Shown here: positions 38,154 through 46,443 of the stretch, piece after piece
Layout of the letters: every line of letters begins with the position of its first letter
Numbering within the stretch: the stretch's first letter is position 1
From: Oscillospiraceae bacterium
Lineage (GTDB): Bacteria > Bacillota > Clostridia > Oscillospirales > Ruminococcaceae
DNA: 64,000 bases
Direction: 5' to 3'
Assembly (NCBI GenBank): GCA_016296505.1
Contig: JAEDJD010000002.1
Coordinates: 62,001 to 126,000, forward strand
Made by a program: the position numbers and the translations under genes
Notes under the pieces: model-generated
The model's input: the letters and a program-made list of their open reading frames with translations, nothing else
Database searches by the model: none
Told to the model about the DNA's origin: nothing

Positions 38154-39094
38154 ACTGCCGCCCTCCTCTCCTGCACTGCGTCTGGTACGTCATCATAAAA
38201 CAGCATCATTCTGCTCAGCCATATCCGCAGCGGCGACAATAATACCGCCAGCAGAATCGGCGCGTCATAAATATATAGTATACGCGTTGCAAAGAACGAC
38301 GCAAATCCAACTGCAAAGCCATATGCAATTCCCGCAAGCGTCGGCGGCGCATAGTCCGAATCGGCATGAAGAAATATGATCGCGAACAGCGCCTGATTCG
38401 TCAAACAGCTTCCGATTACATCCGCTGCGCAATGCTGTAAGCTCGAAAGCGCCAGATTCCCAACGATCAATGCCGCAATCGCCGGTACGATCACCCATCC
38501 GGACGCTGCACGGCGCGCGCTCAATACAATCAATACTGCAAGCAGCAGGACGATCGAGCCTGTGCCGATCGGCTGCTTCGGCAGACCGGTCAGCCATTCC
38601 AGAACCGATACGGAAAATTTGCCGCTTCTGTTCCATAATATGGAAACGCCTTCTTCCAATATCGTACCGTCTGTCCGAAACAGCGGCAGCGTTTCCTTGC
38701 TGACCGGAAACGATGTGACCTCCGAACGACTGTTCAATAGACAAAAACAATATCCAAGCGCCGCCGGCGGAATTACCGGATTTTCCTTGCCGCCAAACAT
38801 CGCCCTGCCAATGATAATTGTAAAAATACAGGACATGATAAGCAGAGAAACCGGAACTGTCGCCGGAAGCATCAGCAAAAGAATCAGACCAATTACGCCG
38901 GCGTCCAGATTGGCGACGGAAATCGGCTTTTTTTGAATTCGCAGACAACAATACTCTGACAAAACCGAAACCGACGCGGCAATTCCTGCAAACAGCCAGA
39001 TCCGCATCCCATAATCATAGGACGCTGCCGCCAGAATTGCTAGAATCGCTGCGTAACGGTCAAACAGAATTCTATTGGAATTGGGTTTGTGCAT
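38150..39094 (-). CDS. RnfD/NqrB-like membrane protein without the FMN threonine motif
   Basis: A 314-residue protein with about nine helices and the RnfD outline: DRYAAILAILAAASYDYG at the start, and a central GRAMFGGKENPVIPPAALGY where RnfD has the GG-NPFNPA segment. The SGAT-type motif, whose Thr carries covalent FMN in RnfD and NqrB, is not found in the following loop (about residues 135-165). The late FMATDPVTSP segment is replaced by LHADSDYAPP. ATG 39094 is chosen; homology starts there. It is first in the D-E-A unit and divergent from the MecA-like gene 74 bases away. Confidence 0.7.
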   Translation of the reverse strand: MHKPNSNRILFDRYAAILAILAAASYDYGMRIWLFAGIAASVSVLSEYCCLRIQKKPISVANLDAGVIGLILLLMLPATVPVSLLIMSCIFTIIIGRAMFGGKENPVIPPAALGYCFCLLNSRSEVTSFPVSKETLPLFRTDGTILEEGVSILWNRSGKFSVSVLEWLTGLPKQPIGTGSIVLLLAVLIVLSARRAASGWVIVPAIAALIVGNLALSSLQHCAADVIGSCLTNQALFAIIFLHADSDYAPPTLAGIAYGFAVGFASFFATRILYIYDAPILLAVLLSPLRIWLSRMMLFYDDVPDAVQERRAAV

Positions 39095-39168
39095 ATCATG
39101 CACCTGCCTTTGCTGGACAATCAATTCAAACACACGGCGGCGAAGCCGTAAGAAAGGATACTTTTCGT

Positions 39169-39735
39169 ATGACAGTACAACGGCTTTCCGAACACTCGGT
39201 AAAGGTTCAGATCTCCGCCGATGAACTGCGCATTTTTCTACCGGATGAACCGCAAACACCGGATTCACCGCAAATGCTGCGGATGCTTTCGTTTATGCTG
39301 GCAAAAGCCGAAGCTGTCAGCGGAATCGCTTTTTCTGCGCTGCCTGTCACTGTAGAACTGCTGAAAAATCAGGATGGCGGTCTTGCAGTGTATTTTTCAA
39401 TTCAGACCAATCCGCAGGAACGGCATTCTGCAAAGCCGCATACCATTCGACTCGCTGCGCAGTTTGCCGAGCCGAATATGGTACGGCAATGCTGTATACT
39501 GCTGAAAAAAGAACAGGAAAGCATCCGGAGCAGCGTGCTGTACAAATATCAGGCAAACTGGGTTCTGACAATGAAACTCAAACAGATCCGCGCGTCGGCA
39601 ATTCACCATATTCTGCTGGAATACGGAAAGCCCTTTCGCTTATCTGCGCTGAATCGGGCGCGGCTCGCAGAATACGGCGTCTGTATTTTCGGGCAGGACG
39701 CCGTATTACAAGCTGCCTCCTCGGAACAGCTTTAA
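39169..39735 (+). CDS. MecA-like adaptor protein
   Basis: A 188-residue protein. The N-terminus (MTVQRLSEHSVKVQISADEL) matches the MecA family, where this half binds substrates and the C-terminal half docks to the ClpC AAA+ unfoldase. The middle is a weak match and the C-terminal half is divergent, so the ClpC link is inferred. ATG 39169 follows AGAAAGG. The stop overlaps that of the convergent rpe gene. Confidence 0.6.
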   Translation: MTVQRLSEHSVKVQISADELRIFLPDEPQTPDSPQMLRMLSFMLAKAEAVSGIAFSALPVTVELLKNQDGGLAVYFSIQTNPQERHSAKPHTIRLAAQFAEPNMVRQCCILLKKEQESIRSSVLYKYQANWVLTMKLKQIRASAIHHILLEYGKPFRLSALNRARLAEYGVCIFGQDAVLQAASSEQL

Positions 39736-40388
39736 CCGCACGGCTGCTTCAGCGACTGGACTGCCGCTGCCGGATCTTCTGCGCCAAGCACATACGACCC
39801 TGCTACCAGATAATCCGCGCCTGCCTGCCTGCAAAGCATACCAGTCTCCGCATTGATGCCGCCGTCCACCTCAATGTGAACCGGCAGATTCTCACGCCGG
39901 AGCATCTCGGAAAGCGTCTGAATCTTCGGGAGCGTCTGCGGCATAAACTTCTGTCCGCCGAGTCCCGGATATACGGTCATGATCAAGAAAAAATCATCTT
40001 TCTGCATTTGGGATAAATACGGCGCGACTGCCGATATCGGCGTATCCGGCGATATCGCGATGCCGGCTGCAATGCCGCATCCATGAATGCAGCGAAGCGT
40101 TTCTGCCGGATCAGAATCGCTCTCAATGTGAAAAGACAGTAAATCAGCGCCTGCCTCTGCAAAGCGTTCTACAAAGCGAAGCGGATCAGATATCATCAAA
40201 TGCACATCAATCGGCTGCTTGGTATAGAGGCGAAGCGCGGAGAGAACCGGCAGTCCAAATGAAATATTATCGACAAATCTGCCGTCCATGACATCGTAAT
40301 GCAGCGCGTCCGCGCCGGACGCCGCAACCGTATCTGCGACCTGCGACAGATTCAGCAGATTACTGTTCAAAATTGATGCGAGTACCAT
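39732..40388 (-). CDS. rpe: Ribulose-phosphate 3-epimerase
   Basis: A 218-residue TIM-barrel enzyme interconverting ribulose 5-phosphate and xylulose 5-phosphate. Motifs: HYDVMDGRFVDN (metal His/Asp), DVHLMISDP, MTVYPGLGGQKF and EVDGGINAETG. ATG 40388 follows GGAGGG and is preferred to the longer reading from 40418. It has its own promoter at 40428-40456. Confidence 0.95.
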   Translation of the reverse strand: MVLASILNSNLLNLSQVADTVAASGADALHYDVMDGRFVDNISFGLPVLSALRLYTKQPIDVHLMISDPLRFVERFAEAGADLLSFHIESDSDPAETLRCIHGCGIAAGIAISPDTPISAVAPYLSQMQKDDFFLIMTVYPGLGGQKFMPQTLPKIQTLSEMLRRENLPVHIEVDGGINAETGMLCRQAGADYLVAGSYVLGAEDPAAAVQSLKQPCG

Positions 40389-40427
40389 ATCTATCCCTCC
40401 GAATCCGAAATTACACATATACTATAT

Positions 40428-40456
40428 ATTATATCGCAATTTTCGTTTTTCGTCAA
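40428..40456 (-). promoter_or_regulatory. rpe promoter
   Basis: Minus-strand TTGACG, a 17-base spacer and TATAAT. Confidence 0.8.
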
Positions 40457-40523
40457 GCATTCAATCGCATCCTGACCTGAAATCATACTTTTCGTAGAAA
40501 CACCTAAAATATGGGAATACGTC

Positions 40524-40552
40524 TGGACAATCCTGTGAAAATAGTGTATAAT
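40524..40552 (+). promoter_or_regulatory. Promoter of the small membrane protein-deacetylase pair
   Basis: TGGACA, a 17-base spacer and TATAAT, 62 bases before the start at 40615; divergent from the rpe promoter. Confidence 0.75.
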
Positions 40553-40614
40553 AAAAAAATAATCGAAATTTACTTATAGTATTCTTCATAATTATCGAAA
40601 TACACGGAGGATAT

Positions 40615-41148
40615 ATGCATCATTTTGGAAAACATCTGCTTCATAGCAATATCTGGCTGCTCGCGTCTGAAATATTATGCCTGATTCTTGCGTTCTCATT
40701 CGCAATCCTTGGCAGCCATCCGGTCATTCGGATCATTGGCTTGATTTTCGGTATCACCGCGCATATGCTGCTGATCGGAAGCTGTGCTGCAAAAGCCGCT
40801 GCGGACGATGTCGCTTTGTTTCGCACTGCAAAAATCTGCGTCAAACCGTATAAGCCGCTTTCCATCGCATTGATTTTGACGCTCCCTGCCGCCTTTACCT
40901 ACGCGCTGTTATGCGTAAACAGCGAGAGTATTCTGATGCTGAATCTCTTTCCGCTGCTGAATGCGCCGTTTATCAGCGTCTATCAATTCCTCATCGGCGG
41001 AACAGAACCGTTTGCGGAGATATCTGCCGCCAACCGTATCCTGATGGCATTTCCGCCGCTTCTGACTGCTGCGGCATATCTTTACGGGTATTACAGCCGG
41101 TATCTTCCTGCACGCGCCGCGCTCGCTGCCAGATCAAACCGCACATAA
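40615..41148 (+). CDS. Membrane protein of unknown function
   Basis: A 177-residue protein with about five hydrophobic segments (near 12-30, 36-56, 84-104, 109-125 and 146-162). No family was recognised. GGAGG precedes the ATG. The deacetylase gene starts 62 bases later on the same strand. Confidence 0.75.
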   Translation: MHHFGKHLLHSNIWLLASEILCLILAFSFAILGSHPVIRIIGLIFGITAHMLLIGSCAAKAAADDVALFRTAKICVKPYKPLSIALILTLPAAFTYALLCVNSESILMLNLFPLLNAPFISVYQFLIGGTEPFAEISAANRILMAFPPLLTAAAYLYGYYSRYLPARAALAARSNRT

Positions 41149-41210
41149 CAAAGCTTCTGCCGCACATCCTATTTATGCAGGCAAACCCTGCATTCAGAAA
41201 GGATGATTGC

Positions 41211-41936
41211 ATGAAAATACGTTTGTTTTTGAGTGCCATACTATCCGCGGCGCTTCTGCTGCCGAATCTTCATGCGGAAGCCATTGGATATGGTCAGGGC
41301 AAGGAGTGCGACGCGCAGAATTGTCCGATCGGCGCATCTGAATTTCAGACGTCGTTCGGACAATACGGCGCTTATGCTTTGTCCCCCGATGAAAACAGAA
41401 TCATTCTGACATTCGATCAGGGCTATGAGAATGGCTATACGGCAGGCATCCTCGATACGCTTCGTGAAAAGAATGTATCCGCTGTATTTTTCTTGACCGG
41501 CGATTACGCAAAGCGAGAACCGGAGCTTGTCCGCCGCATGATTCAGGAAGGGCATACGATCGGCAATCACGGCATGACGCACGCTGCGCTGCCACAGCTC
41601 AATGACGACGCAATCGAAACAGAGGTTATGTCCTTGCATGAATATGTTCTGGAGCAATACGGCATTGAGATGCAGTATTTCCGACCGCCCTGCGGTGAAT
41701 ATGACGCCCGCGCACTCGCAAAAATTCAGTCGCTCGGTTATCGGACGCTGTTCTGGAGCGCCGCGCACGTTGACTGGATCACAGACGCACAGCCCGATCC
41801 CGATTCGGCGCTGCAGCAGCTCTCTCAGGCTGCACACGGCGGCGCGATTTATCTGCTGCATTCCGTTTCTTCTACCAATGCGCAGATTCTCGGCGATCTG
41901 ATTGATGCGCTGCGCACGGAAGGCTACAACGTATAA
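41211..41936 (+). CDS. Polysaccharide deacetylase, PdaA-like
   Basis: A 241-residue secreted NodB-type deacetylase with a signal peptide in the first 22 residues. It resembles PdaA, which makes muramic delta-lactam in spore cortex: ILTFDQGYENGYT, FFLTGDYAKREPELVRRM, IGNHGMTH (zinc His pair), FRPPCGEYD, FWSAAHVDW and GAIYLLHSVS. PdaA proteins have N or Q where other family members have the second Asp, as seen here. Sporulation is thus suggested but not shown. AAAGGA precedes the ATG. Confidence 0.92.
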   Translation: MKIRLFLSAILSAALLLPNLHAEAIGYGQGKECDAQNCPIGASEFQTSFGQYGAYALSPDENRIILTFDQGYENGYTAGILDTLREKNVSAVFFLTGDYAKREPELVRRMIQEGHTIGNHGMTHAALPQLNDDAIETEVMSLHEYVLEQYGIEMQYFRPPCGEYDARALAKIQSLGYRTLFWSAAHVDWITDAQPDPDSALQQLSQAAHGGAIYLLHSVSSTNAQILGDLIDALRTEGYNV

Positions 41937-41945
41937 TTGCTGAAA

Positions 41946-41984
41946 AAAGCTGCTGTATCATGCTATGCACGGTACGGCAGCTTT
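41946..41984. terminator. Bidirectional terminator after the deacetylase
   Basis: A 12-base stem (AAAGCTGCTGTA against TACGGCAGCTTT, one wobble) with a 15-base loop; the minus-strand side has a longer T-run. Confidence 0.75.
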
Positions 41985-41994
41985 TGCGATTATT

Positions 41995-42459
41995 TTATAT
42001 ACCTGTGCGAATGAACATAAATGCACTGATCAACAATACGACAAAGATGATGGAACAGACATTCCCGATTGCTATGATTATCAGACTATGCTTATCATAT
42101 GCGCTCCGGCGCTTTGGATTTCGCGAAATCAAAAGCAAATATTCCTTGTTTTCATGATATATGTTTTTTCTGCCGAAAGATTCTGCCGGAAATATGCAGG
42201 CGTATTCCTGATTATCCACATGATATATGGCATGATCGAATCGCTCCGAATCATCTACGCGCAGGAATTTTCCTTGCACGCGTTTCCGGAATAACAGGGA
42301 TATATCCGTAATCAGAAAAAATAGAGCAAACAGAACCATCGCTACTGCAACCAGCCCAAGTATGACAGCTGCACATATTACAAAAACCGTTTCTGCGGAT
42401 ACGCCCATAAATATCAACAGCGCAATGACAATCACCACGGTTATCACGACTTCAAGCAT
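41995..42459 (-). CDS. Small membrane protein of unknown function
   Basis: A 154-residue protein with two N-terminal hydrophobic helices (about 3-20, 25-52), a soluble stretch (about 55-120) and a C-terminal helix (about 125-150). No family was recognised. GGAGGAGG precedes the ATG. It lies 14 bases after the histidine phosphatase gene and may share its transcript. Confidence 0.7.
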   Translation of the reverse strand: MLEVVITVVIVIALLIFMGVSAETVFVICAAVILGLVAVAMVLFALFFLITDISLLFRKRVQGKFLRVDDSERFDHAIYHVDNQEYACIFPAESFGRKNIYHENKEYLLLISRNPKRRSAYDKHSLIIIAIGNVCSIIFVVLLISAFMFIRTGI

Positions 42460-42473
42460 AGCGCCTCCTCCAT

Positions 42474-43109
42474 TCAGAAAGTTTCGCTTTCTTCCGGCAA
42501 AAACGGCGATAATCCAAGAATCTCAAACGCCTGCGCCTGCTGCCACATCTGCGGATTGATCTGGATTTCAAAGCCCTCGCCCGGTGCGGTCTGAATCTGT
42601 TTCGGATCCAGCTTCGGTATGCCAAAGCAAGCCATTGCATTCGCAATGACGCCGCCATGCGTTACGATCGCTACATGGTTGAAATCCTCCTGCATCATCT
42701 CCAGCAGAATCTTATGAAAGCCCTGAAACGTCCGGATACACAGTTCGGAAACGCTCTCCCCCTCCGGCGGCTTCGCGTCCATGCCGCCGCGAATCCATGT
42801 CAGGTATTCGGCATTTTCCATCAGTTCTTCCGCAGTTTTTCCCTCAAATCGTCCAAAATGCAGTTCACGAAACTCCTCGGCGACTACAATCTCGCGATCC
42901 GGAAACAGTATCTCTGCGCTCTCTGTACACCGTTGCAGCGGACTCGTATATACGCGCTGTACCTTTGGATATACATATTTATCCGTTTTATCGTACAACT
43001 CCGATCTGCCGCGGTCGTTCAGCGGAAAATCCGTTGTTCCGATATATTGACCGCGTTCGTTGGCATTCGTTCTGCCGTGTCGGAACAGGGAAATGTGATA
43101 ATTCTTCAT
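42474..43109 (-). CDS. Histidine phosphatase family protein
   Basis: A 211-residue protein of the phosphoglycerate-mutase-like superfamily. The catalytic FRHGRTNANERGQY is at the N-terminus, ELHFGRFEG around residue 84 and VTHGG around residue 151. The substrate is not predictable; CobC-like and GpmB-like phosphatases share these features. AAAGGATG precedes the ATG. Confidence 0.9.
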   Translation of the reverse strand: MKNYHISLFRHGRTNANERGQYIGTTDFPLNDRGRSELYDKTDKYVYPKVQRVYTSPLQRCTESAEILFPDREIVVAEEFRELHFGRFEGKTAEELMENAEYLTWIRGGMDAKPPEGESVSELCIRTFQGFHKILLEMMQEDFNHVAIVTHGGVIANAMACFGIPKLDPKQIQTAPGEGFEIQINPQMWQQAQAFEILGLSPFLPEESETF

Positions 43110-43201
43110 AATTTCATCCTTTCATATAAATTCTGTCGATTATAGGCGGAATTCACAAAAAAATATACAAAACTTTGTCAGTATTTTTTTGATATTGGGG
43201 C

Positions 43202-43230
43202 TTTACAAATTATACTATATGTTATATAAT
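43202..43230 (+). promoter_or_regulatory. Promoter of the XRE regulator
   Basis: TTTACA, a 17-base spacer and TATAAT. It lies in the 196-base gap between the divergent phosphatase and regulator genes. Confidence 0.65.
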
Positions 43231-43305
43231 TGTAGAGTATGAAAGACTGTATTGCGGTCTTTCGGACTGTGTACAGTCTCTGGAACGAAGGGAGTATGAA
43301 TTGCA

Positions 43306-44019
43306 ATGAATGACGATTTTCCGCGCATTATTACGCTGCAGCGAAAGGAACGTAAGATTAGCCAGAAAAAGGCTGCCACCGATCTCGGCATTTCACAGGC
43401 GCTGCTCTCACACTACGAAAAAGGTATTCGGGAATGCGGTCTGGATTTTCTCGTCCGGATTGCAGATTACTACAATGTATCCTGCGATTATCTGCTCGGC
43501 AGAACGCCTGAGCCGGGCGGTAAAACCTTAACGCTTGAGGAAATCCCCGACGACGACGGCAATAACGAAATGCCTTCCAATGAAGCAATCCGCTTCTATC
43601 GTAAGATCATTAACAATTCCATCAGCCTGCTATTTTCGTTTTCGCAGCGCGCCAACTCCGTTACCCTGATTCGCGAGGTCTCGTCCTATCTGATGCTTTC
43701 GGTCTATAAGCTTTTCCGCATCATCTATAATGCCTGTGCGCACAATGACCAGAAGCTGTTTCGCGTGCCAAAGGTTGTGGCGAATGACAGCGCCAATGCG
43801 ATTATCTCTCTGAATGAATCGAATATTAAGGCGGCGTCCAGCGGCATTGTACTTGGCATGAACGACGCCGTTGTTGACGCGGAAACACTCTATGTCACAA
43901 CGGCAACGCTTTCCAAGGATTTTTCAGAATATGCCTCGTCTCTCCTGAATCTGATTCAGATCAGCGAGGACAGCATCGCTCGAACCAGAGATACGCTCCA
44001 GACCCAGCACAGACCATAA
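43306..44019 (+). CDS. XRE-family regulator with an unknown C-terminal domain
   Basis: A 237-residue protein. The first 65 residues are a Cro/C1-type HTH (SQKKAATDLGISQALLSHYE, then CDYLLGR). Residues 95-230 are mostly helical and match no family I recognise. It is directly upstream of rnfC, 78 bases away, so control of the rnfCD genes is possible but unproven. Confidence 0.82.
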   Translation: MNDDFPRIITLQRKERKISQKKAATDLGISQALLSHYEKGIRECGLDFLVRIADYYNVSCDYLLGRTPEPGGKTLTLEEIPDDDGNNEMPSNEAIRFYRKIINNSISLLFSFSQRANSVTLIREVSSYLMLSVYKLFRIIYNACAHNDQKLFRVPKVVANDSANAIISLNESNIKAASSGIVLGMNDAVVDAETLYVTTATLSKDFSEYASSLLNLIQISEDSIARTRDTLQTQHRP

Positions 44020-44097
44020 CTTCCTTTATTATACCATATTTTCAGAAAAAAGAAAAGTCCCTGCCGGAAAAAACATACAAAAGAAAGGTCAGTACAT

Positions 44098-45378
44098 ATG
44101 AAACGCTTAAACGGCATTCGATTGCTCCAGAGCAAACGTGCGCAAAATAAACAGATTACTGTTCTTCCGCTGCCGAAGCGCGTCCGTCTCCCGATGCTGA
44201 TGCATATGGGCGAACCGTGCGTACCGGCTGTACAGGCTGGCGAATATGTTTATGTCGGTCAGGAGATCGGTAAAGCGGAATCGGAACAGTCCGTCCCGAT
44301 TCATGCGAGCGTTTCCGGTACGGTCGCGCAGATTTCCGAATATACGCTGACGGATGGCAGACAGGTTCCGTGTATTGAAATCGAACCGGACGGTATGCAG
44401 GTGATACATCCCGACTGTGTTCCCCCAACAATCTCAACCCAGCAGGAACTTGCTGACGCCGCAAGAAATTCCGGCTGCGTCGGACTCGGCGGATCCGGTG
44501 ACCTTACTTATCAGAAATTCAGCCGGCAGGAGAACATAACCGTTCTGGTACTGAACGGCGCGGAATGCGAAAAGCATCTCGCTTCTGATTTGCGGCAAAT
44601 GGTCGAAAATGCTGAACAGATTATCTCCGGCGCCGCGATGATTCAGAAAATCATGAAAATCAAAGAGGTTCTGATCGGCGTACAGTCTAACCGTCCTGCC
44701 GCGGTACAGGCTTTGTCGCAAGCCGCTGAATCATACAAAAATATTACGGTCTGTCCGCTGCCCCCCTTATATCCGCAGGGCGAGAAAAAAGTCCTCGTGT
44801 TTCATACAACCGGCATGGTTGTGCCAGAGGGCAAAGAGCCGGAGGATATCGGCGTGCTTGTGCTGAATGTCAGTACCTGCGCTTTTTTGTACCAATATAG
44901 TCAGACCGGTATCCCACTCGTCGAGCGCGTTGTCACCGTTGACGGCAATGCCGTGCCAAAGGCGCGTAATCTGCTCGTTCCGATCGGAACGCCGATTTCC
45001 GATGTCCTCAATCACGCAGGCTGCGAGCTTGACCTTGTAAAGCAAGTCTATTCGGGCGGTACGATGATGGGCGTCAGCTATCCGACCATGCAGGCTTCCA
45101 TTGTAAAGCCGCAAAACGGCTTGATCGCCATGAAAACGCTTCCCAAAGAAAAAAATGCGTCGGATTGCATCCGCTGCGGCAGATGCGTCCGCGTCTGTCC
45201 GATGCAACTCAATCCAACCGATCTGGATCGCGCGTATCAGCTTCGAGATGTCCGGACGCTGACTGCGCTGCATACCGGTCTTTGTATGAGCTGCGGCTGC
45301 TGTTCTTATGTCTGTCCAGCCAACCGTCCGCTTACCGATACCATCCGACAGGCGAAAACGCTGCTGTCGAATGAATGA
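44098..45378 (+). CDS. rnfC: RnfC-like electron transport subunit
   Basis: A 426-residue RnfC homologue. In Rnf complexes RnfC is the NADH-side flavin/Fe-S subunit. The N-terminal beta domain contains a glycine loop (GLGGSG, where the family usually has GLGGAGFPT) and LNGAECEKHL. The C-terminus has two 4Fe-4S motifs: CIRCGRCVRVCP around residue 357 and CMSCGCCSYVCP around residue 396. These are intact. The changed glycine loop questions normal NADH/FMN binding. It is followed by rnfD after 13 bases; rnfG, E, A and B do not follow. Confidence 0.88.
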   Translation: MKRLNGIRLLQSKRAQNKQITVLPLPKRVRLPMLMHMGEPCVPAVQAGEYVYVGQEIGKAESEQSVPIHASVSGTVAQISEYTLTDGRQVPCIEIEPDGMQVIHPDCVPPTISTQQELADAARNSGCVGLGGSGDLTYQKFSRQENITVLVLNGAECEKHLASDLRQMVENAEQIISGAAMIQKIMKIKEVLIGVQSNRPAAVQALSQAAESYKNITVCPLPPLYPQGEKKVLVFHTTGMVVPEGKEPEDIGVLVLNVSTCAFLYQYSQTGIPLVERVVTVDGNAVPKARNLLVPIGTPISDVLNHAGCELDLVKQVYSGGTMMGVSYPTMQASIVKPQNGLIAMKTLPKEKNASDCIRCGRCVRVCPMQLNPTDLDRAYQLRDVRTLTALHTGLCMSCGCCSYVCPANRPLTDTIRQAKTLLSNE

Positions 45379-45391
45379 AAGGAGATTTGAT

Positions 45392-46342
45392 TTGCATAAG
45401 CTTTCTCTCGAATCAGCTCCGCATATCCATAGCAAATCGTCGTCCACACTGATTATGCTTCTGGTGATTCTGGCGCTGCTCCCGTCCGCAGTGAACGGCT
45501 ACGTCAATTACGGCAGACGAGCTTGCCTCATTTTGTTGACAACCGTAATCAGCGCCGTCGTGTTTGAAGCAGTGAGCAGTTTTTTGATTCGCCATAAGCT
45601 GACCGTCAAGGATTTGAGCGCGGTCGTGACCGGATTGACGATCGGTATGCTTCTGCCGCCTGACTTCCCACTCTGGAAAGCGGCGCTCGGCAGCTTCATT
45701 GCAATCGTCATTGTAAAGCAGCTCTTTGGCGGTATCGGCAGAAATCTGGCGAATCCTGCCGGTACTGCTTGGATTGCACTGTATTTGCTGTTTACAAAGG
45801 ATATGACTACTTGGCGGATTCCGGATAGCGGCGCTGTGACTCGCGTTACGCCCATGCTGACCGGAAACGCGCCCTATTGGGATCTGCTGCTCGGAAATTA
45901 CGCAAGCTATATCGGTACGGGTTGTGCGATTGCATTGCTGCTCGGTGCGGTATTCCTCTGCTTTGCCGGCATCCTCTCTCCCGCTGCGCCGCTTGGTTTT
46001 CTCGGTGCGTTTGCGCTGGCGTCGTTTGCTTCTGGCTGCGATCCGCTTTCGGAGGTTCTCACTGGCAGTATCGTACTGGCAGCTTGCTTTATGGCTTCAG
46101 ATTATACCACTACGCCGTTTTCTGCCTTCGGTAAGCTGCTGTTTGGCATCGGATGCGGTGTTCTGGCATTTTTAATCCGACAGTTTGGCGGCTATGCCGA
46201 TAGCGCTGTATTTGCGGTCGTGACGATGAATCTGTTTACGCCTTGGCTGAATCGTATCACAAGAAAACGCCCATTCGGCGCAGAAATCTTGCATAAACGC
46301 AAAAAACATATGGCAAATCAGCCTGAAAATGTTACAATCTGA
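45392..46342 (+). CDS. rnfD: RnfD-like membrane subunit
   Basis: About 316 residues with about nine helices. RnfD features: VTGLTIGMLLPPDFPLWKA, GGIGRNLANPAG, LLLGNYASYIGTG and a late FMASDYTTTPFSAFGKLLFG. The region of the covalent-FMN motif reads DSGAVTRVTPM, so a Thr is present but the usual SGAT spacing is not exact. The start is TTG 45392, seven bases after AAAGGAG. Its partners A, E, G and B are absent next to it; a divergent D-E-A set lies at 37-39 kb. Confidence 0.85.
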   Translation: MHKLSLESAPHIHSKSSSTLIMLLVILALLPSAVNGYVNYGRRACLILLTTVISAVVFEAVSSFLIRHKLTVKDLSAVVTGLTIGMLLPPDFPLWKAALGSFIAIVIVKQLFGGIGRNLANPAGTAWIALYLLFTKDMTTWRIPDSGAVTRVTPMLTGNAPYWDLLLGNYASYIGTGCAIALLLGAVFLCFAGILSPAAPLGFLGAFALASFASGCDPLSEVLTGSIVLAACFMASDYTTTPFSAFGKLLFGIGCGVLAFLIRQFGGYADSAVFAVVTMNLFTPWLNRITRKRPFGAEILHKRKKHMANQPENVTI

Positions 46343-46358
46343 TTACAAATCTTCTAAT

Positions 46359-46401
46359 TTGCAATTTTGCACTTGACAAAATTGCAATTTTTTTTTATAC
46401 T
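46359..46401 (+). promoter_or_regulatory. Promoter with overlapping inverted repeat before the RHH gene
   Basis: TTGACA (46373-46378), a 17-base spacer and TATACT (46396-46401). An inverted repeat, TTGCAATTTT (46359-46368) and AAAATTGCAA (46378-46387), straddles the -35. A protein bound there would block transcription; the RHH product is the obvious candidate. Confidence 0.78.
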
Positions 46402-46443
46402 GATGTCATACCACACGTTTGCTGACTGAATGGAGGGACTGAT

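Noticed and set aside
46321..46370. Shared operator between the RHH promoter and the argS downstream region
   Set aside because: The common words (TTGCAATT, GATTACAAAT) are short and AT-rich; chance is a reasonable explanation, so it is only mentioned in a finding.
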